A stretch of DNA of 64,000 bases from Lactarius indigo (taxonomy: Eukaryota; Basidiomycota; Agaricomycetes; Russulales; Russulaceae): contig JAFKAC010000023.1 of NCBI GenBank assembly GCA_025766275.1, forward strand, positions 434,001 through 498,000. Direction: 5' to 3'. The translations under genes were made by a program, and so were the position numbers. The notes under the pieces were generated by a model. That model saw only the letters and a list, made by a program, of their open reading frames with translations, had not been told where the DNA came from and ran no database searches. Of this stretch, positions 47,601-58,900 are shown piece by piece. Every line of letters begins with the position of its first letter. Position 1 is the stretch's first letter.

Positions 47601-48672
47601 CCTCTGCAAGCGATCACCTGCGATAAGCTTTAGTGCCACAGGGCAATAATGGTAGAATTGATCAAATAACGAACGCTTCATCTTGTTTATATCGTTCGCA
47701 ATGTGTTCCATCATATCTACCGTACTGGTCAGCTCTTGTGACCCCAATTCCCGAGCCAAAGCTCACTCAATGCATCCCACATGCCATCGACTGATGCCTT
47801 GCCATCTGGGGAGGCAACTCATCAATTAAACATTTATTACCGGCTGAGAACTTCCGCGTACCATTTATGACCACCTTGACATCATTCACAAGTCCGTGGA
47901 CCACTTCGAGTGTCTGTGCCAGAGTCGTCTGTCCTTCCTCTTGAGTGAGACGGTCCAGCCTGCGTAGCACGCCCTCAATCTCGCTTTCTCCTAGCAACTT
48001 CTTTGCGAATTTCTCTGCGTAATGTTGGGCCTTCGCTTATCAAAATGATGGATCCGCTTACTGAATATACCCTGCTTGATCTGTTTGGTAGCGAGAGCAA
48101 GCACGGAACGTAATTCGACCATTATCTTGACGCTAATCTCCATCATGGAAGGAGTCAAGTGGAGGTCGGAGTAGGTTCAAAGGCGTTTGAGGAAGTTTCC
48201 GAGGCATTCAAATAAGTCGACAAGCGCATCATAGCTCGAGCTGACGCCACTGGCTGCCTGCGGTATCCAAATATGACGAGGCGAGTTCAAGAATGTAATT
48301 GAATACATACCGCGAGGAGAACATTCACTCCAGCAAAAATTGCCGTTGCTGGTCCGAGCGGGGCCTGGTAACAGAATCTGTGAGAATGGAACGAACGAGG
48401 ATGTTTCGGCTCACTAAGGTGCCGGTAATGGACGCGCCAAGAACAGTAGATAACGCATGAACAACGTGGACTACCAGGCGAAGCCAGTTGAGCAACTTTC
48501 GGTTTCTGTTGCGAAAGTCTCTAAATTCGTTGGCTTTGTCTTCCAGTAGCTTGGTGTCATCTGGAGAATCGCATGATCGAATGCCGTCGGAAAGGGGCCG
48601 CATAGCCAAATCTATCCCAACCTGCTTGCTGTAGTCTGCAAGAGCCGCATCAAGGATCGGTTGAAACGACAT
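44654..48672 (-). pseudogene. NLR1: Goodbye-NACHT-ankyrin receptor, nearly complete but inactivated
   Basis: The exon order matches NLR2. Exon 1 (48672-48415) encodes a Goodbye domain start (QPILDAALADYSKQVGIDLA). Further exons lead to a P-loop split by an intron (IHGK then LGSGKT), DALDESP (Walker B region) and SSRPEIDI. One long final exon (open from 46642 to 44654) holds a winged-helix-like part and about ten ankyrin repeats. Two lesions are visible against NLR2: an in-frame TGA at 48177-48179 in the Goodbye domain (RLRIY became RL-stop) and a one-base loss near 47,012 after the Walker B motif. The P-loop proline is also replaced by leucine. The long ankyrin frame is intact, which implies recent loss. 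Confidence 0.85.
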
Positions 48673-50144
48673 GGGAGGTGCTAGTTGCTAGTTCAGTCTC
48701 GCAAATACTTGCTTGGGGGATCGGGTGGGCGAGGTAAAGGCACTGAAAACTCGACATTTTGTCAAGAAAATGTACACAGGGACAGAATCAGGAACTTGAG
48801 CCGAGTGTATTTCTTTCGGTGAACAAATGGTGATCTCCAAGACATTGGAAGAGTGGGGAAAGGAAGAGGGGAAGAAAAGATAGTGGAGCAATCAGCGGTT
48901 ATGAACGTCCTAAGGGGGGCGAGCGGCCCGCCCTTATACATATGATCCTTGGAACGTGTAGTGGTGACGTCGGTCCGGGTGCGGTAGTATGTCAATGACT
49001 CGATGACAGAGTGAGATGAGTGACGTAGTTACAAGCGTACGGTCTGTTAAGCCAGGTCAGGCCTCCAGCCCACGGTAGTACCGATTCCTGCGTCCACTAC
49101 CCAGACGCACAATCCGATGATGAGATATTCCCGAAGCTATTCGTGTCTCATCAGGAGGGGTCGGTCACACGTCCGATTATCTGATACTGAACGATCGTAC
49201 ACCCGAACACCTTCGCATTCTTGTGAATGCAGTTACCGTACCGGGAGATAACGAAGAGGGATTGGGACGGTGTCTGGCGCCGAGATACGGACTAATTTCG
49301 GTGCAGGAACAAGGCGAGGGCTCCCACGGTTCAGAAAGAGTAAGGAAGATTGCTATGCCATGACAATTCGAAATGGTTGCCGACCTCAAAGGAAAGCCCA
49401 CCCTTCAAGCCTCACGAGTTAACCAAAATTGGTCTAATAAGTGCCAATCCACTCCTTCAGGTTCTAGCTCTTCGATCAGGGCGTCATCATCAGCGCACGA
49501 TAGATGGAGGGAAAAATACTTAAATAGGAACCTCGAGAATATCCTATGACTCCACAGCGCGCCAAAATTTCTAGAGCCATCAAATTGAAGTGAGGCAAAA
49601 TAGAGGATTGTGAGTTATGTACCAAGATAACACGACTGTTTCGACTTACCCTCGACGCGTCGCAAACCCCAAAGAACCCTTCCTCTACCAAAAAAGAAAG
49701 TGCCGCAAACTCGTCCTTAGCCCTACCTGGAACGTAGGACACCTACTGGCGGTCACATCTAACGCATCATTCCCAGCAGCGCGGGGTCAGAGAAAAAAAC
49801 TTAGACACTAACTTGCTGACTTTTCACTGGCCCTGTGCACCCGACAATCGTACCGTTATGGCCAGATACATCCTGTATAGCCCTGCTCAACTCCACCTTA
49901 TTCGTGGTAACAACTCCGACGGACCACCAAAACAATACACCGAAGCTGTAACGTCAGCTTGTCGGGGTTTTCGAAACAGGTGAGCAACGTGATACGCCAA
50001 AGTCCATATAAGTGTGGATGGCCATCCCGTACGGAAGGGGGGGGGGGGGGGGGCGAAGAGGGGTCGAAGTCTATCGTGATCAGTAAGTGCCATAGGGGGT
50101 AAGACAATGGCAGGCGGAGATGATGCCAGTGAAAAACAGCAAAG
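48673..50144. other. Upstream region of NLR1 and gap to remnant X
   Basis: It holds the probable NLR1 promoter (a TTATACATATG word near 48,933). No gene is recognised; frames at 49,177-49,401 and 49,476-49,742 (minus) are unassigned. A G16 tract lies at about 50,038-50,053. Confidence 0.4.
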
Positions 50145-50615
50145 CTAGGAACTGCGGACTCTCAATAACTTTCTCGGAAACCCTCCGAGGTTGTGGCGTC
50201 CAGTCTTCCAGACGAACCGACCGAGGATGAGGAACAGAACAAGGATAAATGCCCACCTTTTGATACGATACGTTGCAGGAGTGAGCTTTTCGACAATTCG
50301 ATGGTGGAGTACAGTGACGGAGGCGGGCTGAAACATTATCGCAAAGGAACTATTGCGATTACGGAGTACCATGAAGGGGAGAACGCCGGCAGGGGCCTTC
50401 CGCACGTTCCCGAAGTATCGACAGCTGTTTTCCGGTCCAGCACACTTGCAGGAGAGCTCCTTTGCACCACTGGGGATGGGGTTAGGCGTAGTGCGTGAAA
50501 TGTAGTGTTGAGAAAATAATCCGCCTCCCAGGTATGGTGAACACGCGGCTTTGGAAAGGAATAAAGGAGAGCTATTGCCTTGATTAGATGCCAGATGCCA
50601 CACCTGGAGGAAGAT
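50145..50615 (-). pseudogene. Unidentified duplicated gene remnant X, copy 2
   Basis: This follows MAPR copy 2 in the same orientation and resembles 34,850-35,230. The minus frame contains PSGAKELSCKCAGPEN, and a hydrophobic stretch near RWAFILVLFLILGRFVW suggests a membrane segment. An open frame on the plus strand overlaps it completely, so even the coding strand is uncertain; I place it on the minus strand because of its relation to MAPR. Confidence 0.4.
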
Positions 50616-50624
50616 AACTCAATA

Positions 50625-51242
50625 AAACAACAACAATTTTTTTCGATAACAGGTCGACACATCCGTTATAAACGACAGGAAGAGGGCACTGGCATCTCCT
50701 CTGGAGTGAGGTCCTCGCTTGTCAAATAGCTGGTCGATGGGCGTCAACATATTTACACCCATCCGGTTAGCGACGAAGGCAAAAAGAGCACGTAGCAGGC
50801 TACGCACCGAGATCAAACGCCTGTTTTGCCATTCTACGCGACACGTCGCGCCCCGCAATTTCCCATACACCCCATCTATGTAGAAAGCAGCACCATCACC
50901 TGTCGGCCCGAGACATCCTCTAATTCGGGTCCCGAGCTTCGCATACCTGGGCCATAGACCCCCCTTCCAGCCGTGACATCGAACACGGTGCTAGCGATGG
51001 CTAGCAAATTCCTCTCGCCGTCCTTCCCATCAAAATGGAAAATAGTAAGCGTGCGCGGGGTGTAAGTTGTGAAGAGGAAGGACAGTAGAGGCATCCGCAC
51101 GCGACAGCTACGAGTAGCCAGCCTTGAAATCGGTCAGGGGCTGGTGGGGGACGGAGGTGGAGGAAAAGACGGTGCGCTAGAGGAGGTAGAGAACGTAAAG
51201 GAGGACGACTGTGTGATTAGGTGCGAGAGCGAGGAGGACATG
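50625..51242 (-). pseudogene. Cytochrome-b5-like MAPR (Dap1-type) protein, copy 2, broken
   Basis: On the minus strand: LYVLYLL-type anchor sequence, a TAG in place of the Trp codon of the GYSWL motif, then FTTYTPRTL, FDGKDGERNLLAIASTVFDV and GRGVYGPG. After an intron a frameshifted stretch corresponds to YGNFAGRDAS, then NMLTPIDQLFDK. The start is at 51242 and faces the NC2-alpha relic; a 1262-bp element sits between them. The GVYGPG site here is unbroken, in contrast to copy 1, so the two copies decayed independently. Confidence 0.7.
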
Positions 51243-51296
51243 ACGATGGTCGTGCGTGTCGGATGAGACACTACAGTAACCAGGACAAGTGTGTTG

Positions 51297-52558
51297 TAGC
51301 AGGATCCAAATCGATAGACCCCTTCAACAAATACACAAGGTGCGGACTTGAAAGTTTACTAGCGGGGTTCATAATTAAGTCAGAGGAAAAATGTTTTTAA
51401 AATTAGTTATGTCGCAAGAATCGAGTTATAAAATAGTTGTCCCAACATATTGCTCGGCAGCGTTGCCATCCCTCCCAGTTCGAGCACGCACACACTTTGC
51501 TCAAGATATATATACAACATCTCAGTCCCACGTCATGTCTCACAGTATGCAGTTTCCTTGCAATGGTGTGGCACACCAGCCTGAAGCTGCGCTTGTTGAG
51601 CTGCGAGTCAAACTTCGTGAAGCATGGGACACTGAGAGTTAGTATATAACAGGGGTTTCCGAACCCGGTATGGCCCAAGGGTTCGGGCGGGTACGGAATT
51701 TGTGACCCTCACGAAACCCTTACCCAATGTCACGGGTCACGGGTTTCGTTGGGCACGCAGGTCACCGGACCGGGCGCTGCTGCAACGTGTCAACAACCAC
51801 CACAGCAACATTCATGTCCAATGCAGTCCTCGTCAACTGCATTCATTTGGTCCAGGAAACCCTCAAGAAGCTACTAGGCTAAGTGGTCTTGCCATGTCAT
51901 TTTAGCTGACTTTTAGCTAACTACAATATTGTGTTTTTTTTTTACTGTCTAGGTTTAAACACGCTCTCTGGGTGCCATGACATCACAACACCAACATGGT
52001 GCCACGACTCGACATCACCACGACACCATGACACAGATGCAGCGCCGACACCATGACATCAATATGGTGCCAACCGACGCGGTGCCGCGACACCACGACT
52101 CTGACACAGCGCCCTGGCACCATGACACCGACATGGCGCCACAACGTCATGATACCAATGCGGCGCTGTGACGCCACAGCAGCAACGTGGTGCCACGACC
52201 CCGTAACACCGATACAGCGCTGCAACACCCACGACACCGACGCGGCTTGCAAGCCTCACCCACAACACTATGGCCTTCTTAGATTACAACTATTAGTGTA
52301 GTACAGTTACTAAATATACACTAGTCCTGTCGGACACATGAAAAGGTAATTTTCACCATGCGGCCTGAGGTATCTTAGTCATATCACCCCGTTGCACGGC
52401 AAGCACGACTTAGCATTGAAAGCGATAAGTATAATTTTATTCATTTATTTGTATTTATAACATTTATTTTCTGTGGGAAAAAAGGCCGGCATGAGTTGTT
52501 TAAACCCCGGTACCACTGTACTCGAAATGGAAGGGGCCTATCGATTTGGATCCTGCTG
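51297..52558. mobile_element. Non-autonomous mariner-related element 1 (1262 bp)
   Basis: The ends TAGCAGGATCCAAATCGATA and, inverted at the right, CAGCAGGATCCAAATCGATA form terminal inverted repeats running into CCCCTTC. The flanking dinucleotide is TG on both sides. The interior (about 51,551-51,640) keeps a relic of transposase exon 2 (PCNGVAHQPEAALVELRVKL, compare the intact LCDAVDRQADTSLMELQVEL) preceded by an intron-like CACAG, and later a tandem-repeat block. It lies in the spacer between MAPR and NC2-alpha relics; the locus 1 spacer (33,957-34,086) shows the empty TG-rich site. Confidence 0.82.
51975..52255 (+). repeat. Degenerate minisatellite inside element 1
   Basis: Imperfect units of about 30 bp built on the words ACCATGACACCGACATGG and TGCCACGACxC recur about nine times and include small inverted words (ATGGTGCC / GGCACCAT). 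The same block occurs in element 2 at 53,620-53,905. Confidence 0.65.
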
Positions 52559-52954
52559 TGATGGTCCCACGGCATAAAAACTCTTCTCTGCCCGACGCGT
52601 CAACGCGTCACCCCAATTGACACATACACTCAAATGATACAGTACAATCATTATTCCGCCATCGTCGTCACGAAAAATAGAAATAAGACCACTCCCTGTT
52701 GTGCGCTGTTTTTTTTTTTTTTTTTTTTTTTTTTGCTTCGGGTGCCCACTTATTAAATTTGCCACGTATCTCGCTTTATGGGAATATATATGCTGTATCA
52801 TCCGCAGGCGCGCATCAAGGTTAGGCAGAAGGACGAGGAAGTTCGCAAAATTGCGCAGGCTATGTCTATCGGTGTCTGTATGTACTCGTCTCTCCCTCTC
52901 GTTGTCCCGCCAGTCCGCAGCAGCACATCGCTAACATCATCACCACTACACAAT

Positions 52955-54216
52955 ATAGCAGGATCCAAATCGATAGACCCCTTCAACAAATACACAAGGG
53001 GCGGACTTAAAAGTTTACTAGCGGGGTTCATAATTAAGTCAGAAAAAAAATGTTTTTAAAATTAGTTATGTCGCAAGAATCGGGTTATAAAACAGTTGTC
53101 CCAACATATCGCTCGGCAGCGTTGCCATCAAGGCTGCTATCCCCTCTCCCTTCCCTTCCGAAAACCCTCAACGATGGTCCGTCGTCACATATCCAGTGAC
53201 CTGAAAGAGATGGCTCTTTCCATGTCTCTTCAAGGTGTTCGTGATTGGATATCCGTGAATACACACGTGTCAGTGAACGGTCACTCAAGCAGTTGCGCAG
53301 CTTGCCCAAGGGTTTTGGCGGGTATGGGTACAGAATTTGTGACCCTCATGAAACCCTTACCTAATGTCACAGGTCACGGGTTTCGCTGGGCACGCAGGTC
53401 GCCGGACCGGGTGATGCTGCAACGTGTCAACGTGTCAACAACCGCCACAGCAGCATTCACATCCAATGCAGTCCTCGTCAACTGCATTCATTTGGTCCAG
53501 GAAACCCTCAAGAAGCTACTAGGCTAAGTGGTCTTGCCATATCAATTTAGCTGACTTTTAGCATATTGTGTTTTTGTTTCTGTTTTTTTACTTTCTAGGT
53601 TTAAACACGCTCTCTGGGTGCTACGACATCACAACACCAACATGGTGCCACGACTCGACATCACCACGACACCATGACACAGACACAGCGCTGACACCAC
53701 AACATCAATATGGTGCCACAACACCATGATATCGACGCGGTGCCACAACACCACGACTCTGACACGGTGCCCTGGCACCATGACACCGACATGGTGCCAC
53801 AACGCCACGATACCAATGCGGTGCTGTGATGCCACGGCAGCAACGTGGTGCCACGACCCCGTAACATCGATATGGCACTGCTACACCCACGACACCGACA
53901 TGGCTTGCAAGCCTCACCCACAACGCTATGGCCTTCTTAGATTACAACTATTAGTGTAGTACAGTAACTAAATATACACTAGTCCTGTCGGACACATGAA
54001 AAGGTAATTTTCACCATGCGGCCTGAGGTATCATAGTCATATCATCCCATTGCACGGCAAGCACGACTTAGCATTGAAAGCGATAAGTATAATTTTATTC
54101 ATTTATTTGTATTTATAACATTTATTTTCTGTGGGAAAAAAGACCGGCATGGGTCGTTTAAACCCCGGTACCACTGTACTCAAAATGGAAGGGGCCTATT
54201 GATTTGGATCCCGCTG
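52955..54216. mobile_element. Non-autonomous mariner-related element 2 (1262 bp)
   Basis: The same inverted ends as element 1 (TAGCAGGATCCAAATCGATA; right end CAGCGGGATCCAAATCAATA when inverted), with a TA duplication at 52,953-52,954 and 54,217-54,218. The interior at 53,174-53,245 keeps a relic of transposase exon 1 (SSDLKEMALSMSLQGVRD, compare KDIKELALSMSLQGLRD), whereas element 1 keeps exon 2. The outer 175 bp and the right 900 bp are shared with element 1, including the minisatellite. Confidence 0.82.
53620..53905 (+). repeat. Degenerate minisatellite inside element 2
   Basis: Counterpart of 51,975-52,255 with the same 30-bp-like units and small unit changes (for example GATATCGACGCGGTGCC), useful for aligning the two elements. 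Confidence 0.6.
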
Positions 54217-54312
54217 TAAATGCACTCGAACTCTTCCTCCAGGTAGTTGTCGACAAGGCGTCCCGCATCACCTCCACGCATAGTTCCAAGAAAGTTGAAG
54301 CATAGTCCTGTC

Positions 54313-55991
54313 TAACCTTATCTCATTCGTTCTGTCGACACCTGCGGACCACCTGAACCTCATCCACATTACAACGACAGCCGAAGGCGCTCTATGTTTC
54401 ACAGACCAACGTGGTGAGCCTGACTGACGTCAATGAGGTTTATTGAGTTGCCTAACTTATCGAGAAATCTCTAGGAGGCAGCGACCGTAAATCTCATCCA
54501 GAATGCCCAGATGGCGCTACAGAGAATGGCAATGACTTCAATGGAGTGGGACAAGAAGCGGATGCCCGTCCTACTGAAGGAGGGTGCTCGCAAGGGGTAA
54601 ATCACGTATTGCAAAGGTAATTCAGTTTCGGAAAAGGTGGGAACGATGACGAGCTGAGAACTTGGGGACCCAGTGAGCTCACTTTGGAGAGACGAAAATT
54701 GTGGACGGTGCTCGGATTCTTGCTCGGATTTAGACAAAAGTGATGGGGCCGATGGCGATTACAAAATGACCTGCTTGTGAGGAAGGGAAGTACAGAACCA
54801 TGGGAAGATACGTGTAGGTATACAGTACTATCCAGTCGACGTAGAGGCCCATGGCCTTTCCCACTGGCACGGCGCCCATGCATCAATCAATATGATCAAC
54901 CCTTGGCCCTTGCCTTGCGGCAGCCCGTAAGCTTCTTTTCATTATGGCTTATCTGAGCCACGGCAACACGATCCTTTTGACGACCTTATTCTACTTCTTC
55001 TTTACTTCAAGTGATGGAGTGGCTACGACCTACTGATCCGAGTATTTACCTTACTTTCCTCTGGGAGGTGGCTTATAGCCGAACTTCGGCTATTTACGAT
55101 AACGAACGCAAGTGAGCTCAACACTACTCAAGACCAGCCTTGAATTTGTAATACCGTCCCGGGATACTGTAAAATAGTCAAAAAAAACAAACAGCTGAAC
55201 AAGGACAGAAGAGAGTGCAAGTCAACATGACATTATCCTACGACAACGACAAATTTTTTAAGACAATCATTCGGTTTGTCCTCTGTACAGCTTGCCGTAC
55301 CGTCCCTACACTTTACTGCCCCAAACGCCGTACAGTACACAGTGTACACTGTGTTATATGCCCCACTCCAGTCCGGGGATTCTGAGTTCCTTGTCGAGGA
55401 ATATCTCCTCCCGGCCGAAAAATGAAAAGCTTCTGGCGTACGGCCACTGGCTACCCACGACTCGGCGCAAATAGCACCGAGTACGCTATGTTCCAGTGGC
55501 TCTACGAGTCCTACCCTCTTTCGTCAGGTTACAACGTGATTTCCATCAACCTCATCACTGGCACCCATCCTCCGTCATAAAATTTCCAGAACTTTAATTT
55601 TGCATGGCGCTCAGGGTTACACAGGGTCGACTCGTAAAAGATGACGCTTTTCATTGAAGATCGCTACCTACTCAAGCGTTCAAGCGCTCACGCCCGAAAT
55701 TGGCCATGTTATCAAAACGTTTCATTCTATCTTGATTGCATCTTCCCCATAGCGATAGGACTGCCTTCACAAATCGCAGAGCTGGCGTCCTAGTTTGATG
55801 GTCAAACCCGTCCATGATTTCATCTGATGCAAGTCAAGTTGCTTTGGGACTGTTTCACGTCGTAAAATTTCGCATTTAACCTAGAACACTTTGAGGATGG
55901 TCGCCTTGCCTAGGATGAGTGCCCACTGCAAGTATTTTTAACACCCACCCAGTACCACCACCTTCGCACGTAACTGCATGAAATTCCTTCC
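54313..55991. other. Region between the NC2-alpha relic and NLR2, with the NLR2 promoter
   Basis: The first few hundred bases may hold further decayed NC2-alpha exons, but I cannot align them. A frame at 55,292-55,474 looks accidental. The bases just before 55,992 are the NLR2 leader (CACCCACCCAGTACCACCAC). Confidence 0.4.
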
Positions 55992-58900
55992 ATGTCATTT
56001 CAGCCTATCCTCGATGCAGCTCTCGCAGACTACAGCAAGCAAGTTGGGATAGACCTCGCTTTGCATCCACTTGCAGATGGCCTCCGATCTTGCAACTCTC
56101 CCGATGACGTCTTTAAGTTACTTGAAGACAAGGCCAATGAATTCGAAGACTTTCGCGACGCAAATCGCAAGTTGCTCAATTGGCTTCGCCCGGTAGTTTA
56201 CGCCGTCCACAGCTTATCTGCTGTTCTTGGCGCGTCTGCTACCTTAGTGAGCTGAAATTTCTTTCCATTCACCTTTTTTTCACCAATTCTGTTACCGTGA
56301 ACAGATTCCGTTCGGACCAGCAAAGGTAATCTTTGCTGGAGTGGATGTTCTTATAGCAGTACGTATCCAATTGCCTTGAAGTTCTCCAACTTCAACCTCG
56401 TCATATTGGATACTGCAGGCAGCTAGTGGCGTCAGCTCGGGTTACGATGCACTCGTCGAATTGTTTGAATGCCTCGGAAATTTCCTCAAACGCCTAAGAA
56501 TCTACACCGATCTCCCCTTGACTCCTTCCATGACTGAGATAAGCGTAAAGATAATGGTCGAGTTACTTTCCGTCCTCGCTCTCGCTACCAAACAAATTAA
56601 GCAGGGTAGATTCAGTGAGTAGATCCTACTCGTTGATATCTGAAGGTTCAATGCTGCGCAGAGAAATTCGCAAAGAAGTTGCTAGGAGAAAGCGAGATCG
56701 AGGGCGTGCTACGCAGGCTGGACCGCCTCACGCAAGAGGAAGGTCGGATGACTATGGCCCAGGCACTCGAAATTGTCTACGGACTTGTGAATAATGTCAA
56801 GGTGGTCATAAACGGTACGCAAATGTTCACGGGTAGTAATTGACTTTCAAATGACGAGGTGTCTAGACGGAAAGGTATCAGTGAGCGGCATCTGGAAGGC
56901 ATTGGGTGAGCTTCTTCTGTATTCGGGAACTAGTGTCGCGGAAACTGATGAGTACTGCAGATATGATGGAACAGATTGCGAACGATATAAACAAGATGAA
57001 GCGTTCGTTGTTCGATTCTACCATCTTATGCCGTGGCGCTTAAGTTTGGCATAGGTGATCGCTTGCAAAGGGAGTCACGAACTTGGCTCACCCCTCCGGA
57101 TCCGTCACCTAACTATAACATTGCGTGTGAAATTCATCAAGATGGAACCGCGACGTGGTTCTGCGAGGGGAGCATCTTCGCCGAATGGAACACAAAGGGT
57201 TCACTATTGTGGATTCACGGAAAACGTGCGTCTCCAATATTGAGCTCGCGACAGTCCTGATGCCTTTCCCTTGCTGTAGCGGGCTCCGGGAAGACTATTC
57301 TGATGTACGTGGCATTTCATCGCCTTCGATTGTAGATATTCACCCACTCTCCTAGGTCCGCGATCATCCGAGAAATCGACAGGATGCGCAAGGCCGGATT
57401 AGCATTGATGGCCTACTTCTTCTTCGACTTCAGGGACACTCAGAAGCAACATCGACGTGATCTCCTCTCCTCCCTCCTCTTCCAGCTTAGCGCCAGGTCT
57501 GATGCATGCCATCATATTTTCTCTCAATTCTATTTGGAGCACGACGAAGGAGCACAGCAGCCTTCGGACGACGCGCTCTCTCGATGTCTGACGGACATGC
57601 TCAAGATCCCCGGACAACCTGCGATGTACATCATCATAGACGCTCTCGACGAATCCCCTAATATCTCCGGAACTCCCACCGCTCGTGAAAAGGTGCTCCG
57701 ATTCTTGGAACATCTTGTCGGTTTACAACTTCCGAATGTACATATATGCATCTCAAGCCGTCCGGAGATCGACATTCGGAACATTCTCGAACCCTTGGCG
57801 ACGTTCCATGTTTCGCTCCACGAAGAGAGCGGGCAAATGGCGGATATATCTGGATACATCAAGTCATTCGTGCACTCTGATCGGAATATGCGAAGATGGA
57901 CAGCTGAAAATAGGCAGCTAGTCATCGATACACTCTCAGATAAAGCAGACGGCATGTAAGCGATTCCACTCATGGTTTCCATGGACTGTCGCTTAATAAA
58001 TACCTCAGGTTCAGATGGGTCTACTGCCTGTTGGACATCTTGCGCCGATGCTTCCCCGCGAGCATCCATAGTATTTTGGACCACCTGCCAGAGACGCTAG
58101 ATGAAACGTACGAACACACATTGCGTAGGATCGACAAAGTGAAGCGACAGTTCGCACACCGACTCCTCCAATGTGTCGCAGTATCTGTCAGACCACTTCG
58201 CGTCGAGGAGCTTGCAGAAATCCTGGCAGTACGGTTCAATGCAGACGCAATTCCGCAGTTTAATAAGGGCTGGCGATTAGGCGATGCGGAAGAAGCTGTA
58301 CTTTCCGCGTGCTCCAGTCTCATCACCGTCATCAATGTGAACGGGTCTCGAATCGTTCAGTTTTCCCATTTTTCCGTGAAGGAGTTCCTGACATCCGATC
58401 GCCTTGCCAACGCGAATGAGGATCTTTCCCACTATTACGTCGTCCCTCGCTTGGCACATGCCACTCTCGCCCAAGCTTCCCTCAGCGTCTTACTTCAGCT
58501 CGACGACCGCATCGATAAAGACAGCGTTAAGAGCTTCCCGCTGGCCGATTACGCTGCACGACACTGGTTCGAACACGGCCAGTTCGAGGACGCATCGTTG
58601 ATGATCCGGGATGCCACGGAACAGCTATTTGATCGAGAGAAGCCCCACTTCTCTGCATGGGTCTGGATCTACGACATTGACGACCCCTTGGGGAATCCTA
58701 TGCCTACGAAGCACCCTGAGCGACCAGAGCCCCCTCCTTTATATTATGCCACACTTTGTCGCCTCCACTGGCTCATAGACCTCCTGATTTCGACATATCC
58801 GGGGGATATTGATGCCAGGGGAGGGTATCACCAGACTTCGTGGATCGCTGCATTCGACATTGGCGACACCGACGTTGCGTGGTCACTTCTTCGGCTTGGC

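Larger units (their letters stand above)
52660..54312 (+). pseudogene. NC2-alpha-like histone-fold gene, copy 2, split by a mariner-type insertion
   Basis: The exon at about 52,808-52,876 reads ARIKVRQKDEEVRKIAQAMS and follows an acceptor CCGCAG. The next exon resumes only after element 2: from 54,220, NALELFLQVVVDKASRITST then HSSKKVEA and a stop near 54,308. This is the continuous histone-fold order of NC2-alpha (family pattern ALELFLxxLVDxAS). The element entered at the intron's 3' splice site. Substitutions at normally conserved positions (VRQ for the usual MQ context) and the stop indicate decay before or after insertion. The 5' exons are not recognisable; a T24 tract lies upstream at about 52,710. 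Confidence 0.6.

Noticed and set aside
50193..50498. Plus-strand open frame opposite remnant X
   Set aside because: It looks reasonable as protein, but the duplicated copy at 34.9-35.2 kb does not keep it and the orientation disagrees with the MAPR linkage; left unresolved rather than called.
51975..52255. CRISPR-like array
   Set aside because: Units are degenerate, there are no regular spacers, the genome is eukaryotic, and the block lies inside a mariner-type element.
52700..52735. Poly(T) run as evidence of a retrotransposed copy
   Set aside because: A T24 run lies upstream of the NC2-alpha relic, but the relic keeps its introns, so it is not a processed retrocopy; simple slippage is more likely.
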